Source: Actinomycetota bacterium
Lineage (GTDB): Bacteria; Actinomycetota; CADDZG01; WHSQ01
Length of the DNA: 38,913 bases
Assembly: GCA_009380005.1 (NCBI GenBank)
Contig: WHSQ01000005.1
Span: 1-38,913 of the forward strand
Reading direction: 5' to 3'
The position numbers and the translations under genes are program-made. Below the pieces are notes generated by a model. It saw nothing but the letters and a program-made list of their open reading frames with translations, searched no databases and had not been told where the DNA came from. Within the stretch, counting starts at the first letter, position 1, and every line of letters begins with the position of its first letter. Below, piece by piece: positions 16,399-24,658 of this stretch.

Positions 16399-16414
16399 CC
16401 TGCCATCTTGCCAT
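16391..16414. repeat. Three tandem 8-bp repeats at the antitoxin start
   Basis: On the plus strand the units are cttgccat, cctgccat and cttgccat. On the minus strand this gives three ATG codons spaced 8 nt apart, in three different frames; only the one at 16398 opens the antitoxin. A change in repeat number would shift which ATG is used, or could alter operator binding. Confidence 0.7.
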
Positions 16415-16418
16415 ACTT

Positions 16419-16430
16419 CCCTATATCGGG
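16419..16430. promoter_or_regulatory. Imperfect palindrome, possible antitoxin operator
   Basis: ccctatatcggg is a 12-bp palindrome with one mismatched pair, located about 20 bp upstream of the RHH antitoxin start. RHH repressors bind short symmetric sites in this position. Assignment is by position only. Confidence 0.3.
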
Positions 16431-16548
16431 TAAGAGGGCTGCCTAGCTTTCCGGCATCGGGCTGCGGCGAGGCCCCAGGAGTGTCGACGAGCAGGTGATC
16501 GATACAGACAGGAGTCGCGCATCTCCGCATCGAACCGGGCTAGGTCGG

Positions 16549-16572
16549 TGCCCCCGATGGTGCCCCCGATGG
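16549..16572. repeat. 12-bp direct repeat duplicating the tRNA 3' end
   Basis: tgcccccgatgg occurs twice in tandem (16549-16560 and 16561-16572). The second copy is the 3' acceptor strand plus discriminator of the tRNA; the first copy supplies the encoded CCA and repeats the acceptor strand. Duplications of tRNA 3' ends are left by site-specific integration or by replication slippage. I see no integrase in the window. Confidence 0.75.
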
Positions 16573-16633
16573 GATTCGAACCCACACTGAAGGCCTTTTA
16601 AGGGCCGCCTCTCTGCCGTTGGAGTACGGGGGC
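16558..16633 (-). tRNA. tRNA with UAA anticodon (Leu by codon), class I fold
   Basis: A complete cloverleaf is visible on the minus strand: 7-bp acceptor GCCCCCG/CGGGGGC, a D stem of three pairs (CTC/GAG) with GG in the loop, an anticodon stem of four pairs plus one mismatch, loop CTTAAAA, a 5-nt variable loop, T arm GTGGG-TTCGAAT-CCCAT, discriminator A and encoded CCA. The seven-base loop gives anticodon UAA (16600-16598), which reads UUA, leucine. Bacterial leucine tRNAs have a long variable arm; this one does not, although its 3-bp D stem, A14 and A73 are leucine-like. It lies just after the SCO1664-family gene on the same strand and may be in its transcript. The amino acid charged is uncertain. 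Confidence 0.8.
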
Positions 16634-16649
16634 GATAGAAGGATACGGG

Positions 16650-17357
16650 TCAGACGAGGGGCCATGGCAGAGGGTAGTTGACCTCGGGTTGCGGATAGGT
16701 GCCCTTGCGCAGCAATCGATGGACACGGCGCGCTACGGCATCGGCCTCGGCCGCAGACAGCAACCCGGCCAGCTCGCGATAGGACTCGTTCTCCTGGGAC
16801 AGGGCATCCCGCAACCGTTCCAGTAGCATCCTGACGCCCGCCGGCAGCGGCTCCTCTGCGAACGACCAGATGACCGTTCGTAGCTTGGGTTCGACGTGGA
16901 ACGTCACGCCGTGGTCCACCGCCCAGAGCTTGCCGCCGGCGTCCTCGAGGACGTGCCCTGCCTTGCGATCGGCGTTGTTGACGACGACGTCGAACGCCGC
17001 CAGTACACGGAAGTCGTCGGCACGCTCGGTCTCGAGCGCGAAGTAATGCCGCTCCGGGTCGTGTTCCACGAACAGCTGCAGCGATCCCGGCCCCAGCGGA
17101 GCATCGTGGCGCAGCACCGTCGGCGGTACGAGATCGAAGCCACCGATATCGCTCACCAGATAGGCGGCAACCTCGCGGTTCGCGAGCGTGCCGTGTTGGA
17201 AATCCCACAACGGCCGCTCGCCGCGGCGTGGCTTGTACACCGCGAGCACTCCGTCTTCCTCCCCCACCCGCGCCAGGAACGTGTAGTTGGAGGCGTAGGG
17301 CAAGACGCCGAGGACGTCGATGGGGCTCGAGCTGAGGCGCTCGATGGTCTCGGTCAT
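16650..17357 (-). CDS. SCO1664-family kinase-like protein
   Basis: A 235-residue protein of the SCO1664 family, found in actinobacteria next to DUF3090 and a histidine phosphatase. Its core resembles phosphatidylinositol 3/4-kinase-like and HipA-like folds: VYKPRRGERPLWDF near the N-terminus as an ATP-lysine segment, NADRKAGHVL as the catalytic loop and WAVDHGVTFH as the metal site. Enzymatic activity has not been shown to my knowledge. In many actinobacteria this cluster also contains mshC of mycothiol synthesis; no mshC is visible here. Start ATG at 17357 is chosen; a GTG at 17366 overlapping the DUF3090 stop is an alternative. The UAA tRNA follows 16 bp downstream. Confidence 0.88.
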   Translation of the reverse strand: MTETIERLSSSPIDVLGVLPYASNYTFLARVGEEDGVLAVYKPRRGERPLWDFQHGTLANREVAAYLVSDIGGFDLVPPTVLRHDAPLGPGSLQLFVEHDPERHYFALETERADDFRVLAAFDVVVNNADRKAGHVLEDAGGKLWAVDHGVTFHVEPKLRTVIWSFAEEPLPAGVRMLLERLRDALSQENESYRELAGLLSAAEADAVARRVHRLLRKGTYPQPEVNYPLPWPLV

Positions 17358-17365
17358 TGAGTTCA

Positions 17366-17911
17366 CTACGCCATGACGTGATGCCCGTTCGACGCGGGAC
17401 ACTGGTGGCCAGAAGGGCTCATCGGCAAACCGCACAGTGGACAGATCGGTCTGCCCTCCTCGACGACCGCCAAAGCATGCAGGACGAAGGCGCGCACCTG
17501 GTCACGCCGCAGCAGGAAACGGACGCCGGCGCTCTCGGGATCGAGCTCTGCCTCTTCCTCCTCTTCCTCGCCTTCGACCTCCTCGCCCGCCGGCTGGGCG
17601 AACACCACGACGCGATCGTTCTCATCGTCGAACGCGAGCCCCATCGTGCCGATCCGCATGTCGGCTGCTTCGGGAGGCTCGAGGGTCAGGCTCGGGTCCC
17701 GCTCCGGGCTCGCGCTCTTGATCGTGTCCTCGGGATCGATCATCAGCAAGAGCTCGCGCAGCTTCTCGGCCAGCAGCGACACCTGCTGCTTCTCGACCCG
17801 GAACGATCGAGCTCCCGTCTCGCCCCGAGCCTGGACGTAGAAGGTACGCCGGCCGGGCTCGCCTTCGTAGTCCGCCGTGAAGGTCTCCGGAACGATCTCC
17901 ATGTCGCTCAT
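17366..17911 (-). CDS. DUF3090 family protein with C-terminal zinc-ribbon motif
   Basis: A 181-residue DUF3090 (SCO1664-cluster) protein of unknown function. The family core runs from PETFTADYEGEPG and TFYVQARG to RFLLRRDQVRAFVLHALAVVEEGRP. A long glutamate run lies in the middle (EGEEEEEEAELD), and the C-terminus carries CPLCG and a later HQCP, a treble-clef or zinc-ribbon-like metal site. The start ATG (17911) overlaps the phosphatase stop as ATGA, so translation is coupled. The protein is cytoplasmic by appearance. Confidence 0.9.
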   Translation of the reverse strand: MSDMEIVPETFTADYEGEPGRRTFYVQARGETGARSFRVEKQQVSLLAEKLRELLLMIDPEDTIKSASPERDPSLTLEPPEAADMRIGTMGLAFDDENDRVVVFAQPAGEEVEGEEEEEEAELDPESAGVRFLLRRDQVRAFVLHALAVVEEGRPICPLCGLPMSPSGHQCPASNGHHVMA

Positions 17912-18516
17912 GCGGGCCTCACCGGGTCGGCACCGGCGTTGAGGGCCAGCAATACGGGCCCAGCATCGGTGACGCTGAGGATGGTGACCGATGCGGGGGC
18001 AAGGTTGAACCGCTGAACCATGTCGATGTGCAACCCCAGATAGTTCGTCAGGATCAGTTTGATCGCATCCGAGTGAGACACACAACAGACCCGACCCTTC
18101 GGATGTTCCCGGCGCAGCGTTTCGATCTCCTCCACGGCCCTCACCTGCACTTCCAGCAAGCTCTCGCCCTCTGGGAATCTCACGGCCGACGGCCAGCGAT
18201 GCACGATCCCCCACGATCGCACCTTCTGGAGGGACTTGAAGGATCGGTTGGTCCACCGGCCGTATTCGGTCTCCACCAGGCCGGGGCGGATCTTGACGCG
18301 CATCCCGCGACCGCGGGCGATCTCCTGGGCGGTCTCCCGGCACCTATCGACGGGACTGGAGTAAATCGCGTCGAAGGGGACCTCGGTCAGGTAACCGGCC
18401 GCCCGCTGGGCCTGGCCGCGGCCTTCGTCCGTGAGGGGAACGCCTGCCATGCGCCCGCTGAGGCGGTGCCCCGTATGCGACGTGACGCCGTGGCGAACGA
18501 GGTAGAAGACCGTCAC
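17908..18516 (-). CDS. Histidine phosphatase family protein
   Basis: A 202-residue member of the histidine phosphatase (phosphoglycerate mutase-like) superfamily. It has the nucleophile motif LVRHG at residues 6-10, SSPVDRCRETA with the phosphate-binding arginine, a conserved glutamate in LVETEYGRW and the second histidine in CVSHSDAIK. These mark a probable phosphatase rather than a glycolytic mutase; relatives in this actinobacterial cluster are annotated MSMEG_4193-like. The start GTG at 18516 overlaps the synthetase stop (GTGA), and its own stop overlaps the DUF3090 start (ATGA), placing it in a tightly coupled operon. Confidence 0.92.
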   Translation of the reverse strand: MTVFYLVRHGVTSHTGHRLSGRMAGVPLTDEGRGQAQRAAGYLTEVPFDAIYSSPVDRCRETAQEIARGRGMRVKIRPGLVETEYGRWTNRSFKSLQKVRSWGIVHRWPSAVRFPEGESLLEVQVRAVEEIETLRREHPKGRVCCVSHSDAIKLILTNYLGLHIDMVQRFNLAPASVTILSVTDAGPVLLALNAGADPVRPA

Positions 18517-20453
18517 AGCGCCTTCTCGATCGCCTCGAGGGCACTCGGGTTCTCAAGCGACGAGAGATCGCCGGCGTCCTCTCCGACGACTCTCGCCCTA
18601 ATCGCGCGCCGCAGGATCTTCGCCGAACGTGTTTTCGGCAGCTCGCCGACGAACCTGATCTCGCTTGGTTTGAAGGCCTTGCCGAGCTGATCGGTGATGG
18701 TCTTCGAAACCTCCGCCTTCAGCTCCGGGGTCGGGTCGACGCCGGGACGCAGGATGCAGAAGCACCAGACGCTGGTTCCCTTGAGGTCGTCCGGCACCCC
18801 GATCGCAGCGCACTCCATCACGTGCGGATGCTCGACGGCCGCGGACTCGAACTCCGCCGGGCCTATGCGCTTGCCGGCGATGTTCATGGTGTCGTCGCTG
18901 CGACCGTGCAAGAACCAGTACCCGTCTTCGTCGATCGACGCCCAGTCGCCGTGGACCCAGATGTTCTTCCATCGAGACCAGTACGCCTCGAGGTACCGGC
19001 CGGGACTTCCCCAGAAGCCTCTGGTCTGACCGGGCCACGGCTTCGTGCACACGAGCTCGCCGACCTCGCCCCGCACCGGTTTGGCGTCGGGGCCGAACAC
19101 GTCGATCGCCATCCCCAGCGCGGGTGAACCGAGAGAGCTGTTCTTGGTGGGGATCACGGGGGCTTGCCCGAGGAAACAGGCGCCGATCTCGGTGCCGCCG
19201 GAGATGTTGATGATCGGACAACGTCCTCCGCCGACGACGTCCGAGCACCACTTGTACGGCTCGGGGTTCCACGGCTCACCGGTCGAAGCGATGATCCGCA
19301 CACCGGATAGATCGTGCTTGCGAACCATGTCATCTCCGGCCGGCATGAGCGCACGGATCAGGGTGGGCGACACGCCGAGCACGGATACGCCGTGCTTCTC
19401 ACACAGATCCCAAACGCGATCGGGGGCCGGGTGATCCGGAGCCCCCTCGTACATGAGAACGCACGCGCCGGCCGTATGGGCACCGACCATCTCCCATGGC
19501 CCCATGATCCACCCCATGTCGGTCACCCAGTAGAGGAGATCGTTCTCGTGGACGTCGATCTGATAGGCCACCTCCTCGGCGATCTTGACGAGGAAGCCGC
19601 CGTGGACGTGCACGCTGCCCTTCGGCTTGCCGGTCGTTCCCGATGTGTAGGCGATCATGAACGGGGTTTCGGGATCCAGTTGTTCGCTGGGACGATCGGG
19701 CGACCGGCCCCCGAACGCGGCCGACCAGGTGAGATCCTTGCCGCCGCGCGGCACGCGCGGTCCGTCGGCGCCCGGGAACCTCTCCCACACAACGACGGTT
19801 CGAACCGACGGGGACTGGGCGACGGCTTGGTCCGCCACCTCCTTCATCGCAACCGTCGAGCCGCGTCGGTAGAAGCCGTCTGCGGTGATCAGTAGCTTGA
19901 CCTGGGCATCGTTCAGCCGCGACGCGACCGCCGGCGCGCCGAAGCCGGAGAAGATCGGCAAGTAGATGGCACCGATCTTGGCTACCGCGTAGGCGGCTAT
20001 CACCGCCTCCGGCACCATCGGCATGTAGAGCCCCACGGTGTCGCCGGAGGTGATGCCGAGAGCCTTCAGCCCGTTCGCTACCCGGTTCACCTCGGCCCCA
20101 AGTTGCGCGTAGTTCAGGCTTCGCACCGCCCCGTCCTCGCCCTCCCACAGGATCGCCGGAGAAGCGCCGCGACGCATCACGTGACGATCCACGGTGTTGT
20201 AGACGAGGTTGATCCGCCCGCCTACGAACCAGCGCGGCCACATGGGACCCTTGTCGAGATCGAGGATCTGTTCGTAGGGACGGAAGAAGTCGATCCCGAG
20301 ATCCTCGATCACGGCCGTCCAGAACCACTCGATATCCTCCTGAGACCGGCGCACCAACTCCCAGTAATCGTCGATCCCAAGCCTGCGCATCAAGCGCGTC
20401 ACGTTCGCGTTCTCGACGTACTCCGAGCTGGGCTCCCAGACGAACGCGGCCAT
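18513..20453 (-). CDS. Acyl-CoA (acetyl-CoA-like) synthetase
   Basis: A 646-residue AMP-forming ligase with the N-terminal ACAS domain of acetyl-CoA synthetases. Signature motifs are YTSGTTGKPKG (269-279), the STGEPWN acyl-adenylate motif, GDWASIDEDGYWFLHGR and the hinge/catalytic lysine K612 in KTRSAKILRR. The YWVTDMGW segment matches the tryptophan pocket that limits substrates to short acyl chains, so acetate or propionate is likely, though not proved. The K612 region (SAKILRR) is the site that protein acetyltransferases modify in Acs enzymes. The ATG at 20453 lies 6 nt after TAGCCT with no ribosome binding site. Its stop overlaps the phosphatase start. Confidence 0.92.
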   Translation of the reverse strand: MAAFVWEPSSEYVENANVTRLMRRLGIDDYWELVRRSQEDIEWFWTAVIEDLGIDFFRPYEQILDLDKGPMWPRWFVGGRINLVYNTVDRHVMRRGASPAILWEGEDGAVRSLNYAQLGAEVNRVANGLKALGITSGDTVGLYMPMVPEAVIAAYAVAKIGAIYLPIFSGFGAPAVASRLNDAQVKLLITADGFYRRGSTVAMKEVADQAVAQSPSVRTVVVWERFPGADGPRVPRGGKDLTWSAAFGGRSPDRPSEQLDPETPFMIAYTSGTTGKPKGSVHVHGGFLVKIAEEVAYQIDVHENDLLYWVTDMGWIMGPWEMVGAHTAGACVLMYEGAPDHPAPDRVWDLCEKHGVSVLGVSPTLIRALMPAGDDMVRKHDLSGVRIIASTGEPWNPEPYKWCSDVVGGGRCPIINISGGTEIGACFLGQAPVIPTKNSSLGSPALGMAIDVFGPDAKPVRGEVGELVCTKPWPGQTRGFWGSPGRYLEAYWSRWKNIWVHGDWASIDEDGYWFLHGRSDDTMNIAGKRIGPAEFESAAVEHPHVMECAAIGVPDDLKGTSVWCFCILRPGVDPTPELKAEVSKTITDQLGKAFKPSEIRFVGELPKTRSAKILRRAIRARVVGEDAGDLSSLENPSALEAIEKAL

Positions 20454-20459
20454 CGCAGG

Positions 20460-20465
20460 AGGCTA
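20460..20465 (-). promoter_or_regulatory. -10 box of a likely leaderless promoter for acyl-CoA synthetase
   Basis: On the minus strand TAGCCT is followed after 6 nt by the ATG at 20453. The region shows no Shine-Dalgarno sequence; the intervening bases are cctgcg. Confidence 0.4.
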
Positions 20466-20476
20466 CCGCGCCGCCG

Positions 20477-21409
20477 CTACTCCGCCGTCTGGTCCAAGCT
20501 TTGCCCGATCAGCTCGAGGACGATGCCGTCGAGGATGTCCTTCTCCGAAACGGTGACCTCCGGCAGGTCGAAGGCGTCCATCACCACGAGCAGGATCTCG
20601 GCGCCGGCCACGATGACGTCGACACGACCGGGATCGAGGCCCCGGACGCGCTTGCGCTTCTCGAACGGCAACGACTCGAGACGCTTCGCGAGCAGGCGCA
20701 CATCGCCGTGGGTGAGCACGGCATGATGAGTGACGTCCGGGTCGTAGACGGGAACGCCGGCCTTCAGAGTCGCCAGTTGTGTCACGGTTCCGGCCACGCC
20801 GACGAGACGGGACCCGCGTGGAACGTCGAGATGCTCCCTGACCCCCCGTAACGTCTTTCGAACGTCGTCGCGCAACGCGTCGAGCTCCGCCGGTGCCGGA
20901 GGATCGGACGCCAGGTGCTTCTCGAACAGCCGAACGCAGCCCATATCCAGCGACACGAGCCGTTCGGGCTCCATGCCGCCGACGATCAGCTCGGTGGATC
21001 CACCTCCGATATCGACGACGACGACCGGCTCACCCGGCGGGAGGTCCGAGATCACGCCCGAGAACGTCGCCCGAGCTTCGAGATCACCGGTGAGGACGTG
21101 GGGTTCGGCACCGGTCAGGCGTCGTACACCCTCGAAGAAGAGTCGTCTGTTGCGAGCGTCTCGCACCGCCGACGTACCCGTGACCTTCAAGCGTTCCACA
21201 CCGTACTCACCGCACATGGCGGCGTACTCCGCGATCGTCGAGAAGGTCCGTTGCAGGGCCTCGTCCGACAATGCCCGCGTCCGGTCGACGCCCTCACCGA
21301 GACGGGTGATCGTCATTCGACGGTCGATGGGACGGAAGCCGTTACCGACGGCTTCGGCAACCAGCAGCCGGGTGGAGTTCGTCCCGACATCTATCGCGGC
21401 GACCCTCAT
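20477..21409 (-). CDS. Ppx/GppA exopolyphosphatase family protein
   Basis: A 310-residue exopolyphosphatase/guanosine pentaphosphatase-family enzyme of the short two-domain type seen in actinobacteria (Ppx1-like). The ASKHA-fold phosphate loops are DVGTNSTRLLV near the start and VVDIGGGSTELIVG in the middle; VAGTVTQLA and KDILDGIVLELI also fit. It should hydrolyse polyphosphate or nucleotide polyphosphate in the cytoplasm. The ATG at 21409 overlaps the DUF501 stop (ATGA), so it is coupled to that gene; DUF501-ppx pairing next to ftsB and eno is standard in the phylum. Confidence 0.92.
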   Translation of the reverse strand: MRVAAIDVGTNSTRLLVAEAVGNGFRPIDRRMTITRLGEGVDRTRALSDEALQRTFSTIAEYAAMCGEYGVERLKVTGTSAVRDARNRRLFFEGVRRLTGAEPHVLTGDLEARATFSGVISDLPPGEPVVVVDIGGGSTELIVGGMEPERLVSLDMGCVRLFEKHLASDPPAPAELDALRDDVRKTLRGVREHLDVPRGSRLVGVAGTVTQLATLKAGVPVYDPDVTHHAVLTHGDVRLLAKRLESLPFEKRKRVRGLDPGRVDVIVAGAEILLVVMDAFDLPEVTVSEKDILDGIVLELIGQSLDQTAE

Positions 21410-21900
21410 CCCGGTTCCACGACCCGGAAACACGGCTCCCGGCAGTCCGGGTACCCGGCGGCGGCGAGGGTCAGGGCGCCGATGGGATTGGGAGGATCGG
21501 CGAGCTCGTGGGCCAAGTGCGCGTGGAGGCATTTCACGCGGTCGGGGCCGCCGCCCGGTGGGCCCCCTCCACCCTGGACCGGCTCGTGCGCGTCGCGACG
21601 CGCCCGGTAGCGCTCTATCGCTCGAGCCAGCCGCGCCCTGAGGTTGCCCTCAGCCTCAAGGCGCTCGGTCAGAGCCGCCATCCACCCGTCGCCCTCCAGG
21701 CGGCCGGCTCGCTTCGCGAGGACGGGGCACGTCAACCAGAAGAGGGTCGGGAACGGGGCTCCGTCCGGCGTCCGGGGGTAGCTCTCGATCGCCATCGGTA
21801 CGCCGAGGTGGCACCGGCGAACCACCGCCCAGTCGCCGCGAAGCTCCCGACCGAGCTGCGCTTCGACCACGAGACGGTCCTCGTCGGAGTGCGTGAGCAT
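21406..21900 (-). CDS. DUF501 domain-containing protein
   Basis: A 164-residue DUF501 protein, widespread in actinobacteria between septum initiator and ppx genes. The family core is RCHLGVPMAIESYPRT and FPTLFWLTCPVLAKR, ending in CLHAHLAHELADPPNPIG with conserved histidines and cysteines that suggest metal binding. Function is unknown. The start used is ATG at 21900, which lies 6 nt after TAGGCT; a GTG at 21906 directly after that box is the other possibility. A proline- and glycine-rich linker lies before the final motif. Confidence 0.9.
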   Translation of the reverse strand: MLTHSDEDRLVVEAQLGRELRGDWAVVRRCHLGVPMAIESYPRTPDGAPFPTLFWLTCPVLAKRAGRLEGDGWMAALTERLEAEGNLRARLARAIERYRARRDAHEPVQGGGGPPGGGPDRVKCLHAHLAHELADPPNPIGALTLAAAGYPDCREPCFRVVEPG

Positions 21901-21906
21901 CCCCAC

Positions 21907-21912
21907 AGCCTA
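21907..21912 (-). promoter_or_regulatory. -10 box of a likely leaderless promoter for DUF501
   Basis: TAGGCT on the minus strand is followed by gtgggg and then the ATG at 21900, a 6-nt spacing, with no separate ribosome binding site. It would allow DUF501-ppx to be transcribed apart from eno-ftsB. Confidence 0.4.
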
Positions 21913-21942
21913 GGCCGGGGGTGGAGTTTCAGGCGCTGTCGT

Positions 21943-22364
21943 TCAGCCGAGCCCGATGAACGTCAGGAGTTGGTCCACGAAGGCCGGCTCCGGGGGTGCC
22001 GGCGGCGGGGGCGACTTGGCTCGCAGCTTCCTCTGTTTGGCAAGGCGGGCCTTGCGCCCGGGCGGCATCACCACGTAGGTCGTCTCGCCGGGCCGGACGA
22101 GCCCCACCTCCCGCGCCTCCTGCTCGATGTAGTCGGGGTCCTGCAGTCGATCGATACGCGCCTCGAGCGCGCGGTTGGTCGCCGCAAGTTCCTCCAGCTC
22201 GGAGCTCATGCCGTTGATGCGATCGCGTTGCGCGAGCAGCTGACGCGCAGGTTCGATTGCGATGGCGGCGATCAGACCCAGGATCAGGAAGACGGCCACG
22301 ACCGGGGCGAGACCGGAGCGCGGCATCTTGATCCTCGGTCGCGGCAGCGCCGCACTCACACGCA

Positions 22365-22365
<1 letters not shown>
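21943..22365 (-). CDS. Septum formation initiator protein (FtsB/DivIC family)
   Basis: A 140-residue bitopic membrane protein: short basic cytoplasmic start, one transmembrane helix (about 19-39), an extracellular coiled coil (ARQLLAQRDRINGMSSELEE onward, to about 75) and the FtsB/DivIC signature around DPDYIEQEAREVGLVRPGE. A basic, proline-rich tail ends the protein. In the divisome this family links FtsL and FtsQ and triggers septal wall synthesis. The ATG at 22365 shares its first base with the TGA of eno (TGATG), so translation is coupled to enolase, an arrangement common in actinobacteria. Confidence 0.9.
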
Positions 22366-23651
<1,286 letters not shown>

Positions 23652-23688
23652 TTAACTCCTTCAACATGAGTCACGGTAGTTTACTCGC

Positions 23689-24651
23689 CTACTCGTACCG
23701 GGCGCGGAACCTGACGACCGCTTTCCGCAACGCGCCCTCCGGATCGACGCCGCTCGATCGAGCGAGCGCGACCAGCCAGAAGAGCGCATCACCCACGTCG
23801 TCGGGCAGCCCGGAGGCGATGCCGAGCTTCAGCGAGGCGAGCGCCTTCGCGGCGACCTCCTCGTGATCGGGCTCGAAGCCGAGCCCGGCGGCACGCTTCT
23901 GGACCTTGTACGCAGTCGATAGAGCGGGGAGGCTGCCCGGCACCCCGTCGAACGGCCCCGACTCGTCCCTCTCCTGCGCCTTCAACGTCTCCCAGTTCCG
24001 GACGACCTCCCCCGCCGAAGACACCCGGATCTCCCCGAAGACGTGCGGGTGGCGGCGGAGGAGCTTCTCGACGATGCGATCGGCAACGCCGGCGAGATCG
24101 AACCGCCCATCCTCGGCCGCGAGCTGCGCGTGGAAGGCAACCTGCAGGAGGACGTCGCCGAGCTCGTCCTCGAGCTCGGCTCCGAGTTGATCGCGGTCGA
24201 TCGCCTCGAGGACCTCGTGCGCCTCTTCGATGAGGTGCACCCGCAGGGATTCGTGCGACTGCTCGCGGTCCCAGGGACAACCATCCGGGCTCCGGAGCCG
24301 GGCCATGATCGCGGCGAGATCCGCTACCGAAGCGGCTGCTCGACGCGCGATCGGGGCGGCATAGGCGGCCGAGAGCGGATCGGGAGGCGACGCCGGACCC
24401 ACGCTGACCTCGAACCCGGCCCGCGCGAGCTCCAGCAACCTCGGCGACGTCGGATCCAGCACGACCGCCTCGTCCCCCTCCGGGCCGCCAGCTCGAACGA
24501 CGGTCTCCACGCCAGCATCGTTCAGCCGGTCGGCGAGGGGATGACCGGCCTCTTCGAACACGACCCGTTCGAGCGATCGCAGGCGATCCCATTCGTCGAG
24601 CGTGAGCAGGCCCGTTTCTTCCGGGGCCAGCGCGACGACGAAGGGCGGCAC
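23689..24651 (-). CDS. mazG: MazG-family nucleoside triphosphate pyrophosphohydrolase
   Basis: A 320-residue MazG, which hydrolyses NTPs to NMP and pyrophosphate and removes abnormal nucleotides. The catalytic MazG domain (about 112-220) shows CPWDREQSHESLR, the EExxE metal motif in IEEAHEVLEAID and ELGDVLLQVAFHA. A second, less conserved MazG half follows (about 255-320, with DDVGDALFWLV). The first 100 residues are an extension typical of actinobacterial MazG, resembling part of a tetrapyrrole methylase-like domain. The start is GTG at 24651, 7 nt after the stop of the SurA-like gene; GAGGA lies upstream inside that gene's end, so the two are probably co-translated. Confidence 0.93.
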   Translation of the reverse strand: MPPFVVALAPEETGLLTLDEWDRLRSLERVVFEEAGHPLADRLNDAGVETVVRAGGPEGDEAVVLDPTSPRLLELARAGFEVSVGPASPPDPLSAAYAAPIARRAAASVADLAAIMARLRSPDGCPWDREQSHESLRVHLIEEAHEVLEAIDRDQLGAELEDELGDVLLQVAFHAQLAAEDGRFDLAGVADRIVEKLLRRHPHVFGEIRVSSAGEVVRNWETLKAQERDESGPFDGVPGSLPALSTAYKVQKRAAGLGFEPDHEEVAAKALASLKLGIASGLPDDVGDALFWLVALARSSGVDPEGALRKAVVRFRARYE

Positions 24652-24658
24652 GCCGGTA

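Noticed and set aside
15808-16446. Plus-strand frame of 212 codons across the toxin-antitoxin region
   Set aside because: The minus strand gives a RHH antitoxin and a PIN domain with all catalytic residues, so the plus-strand frame is a shadow.
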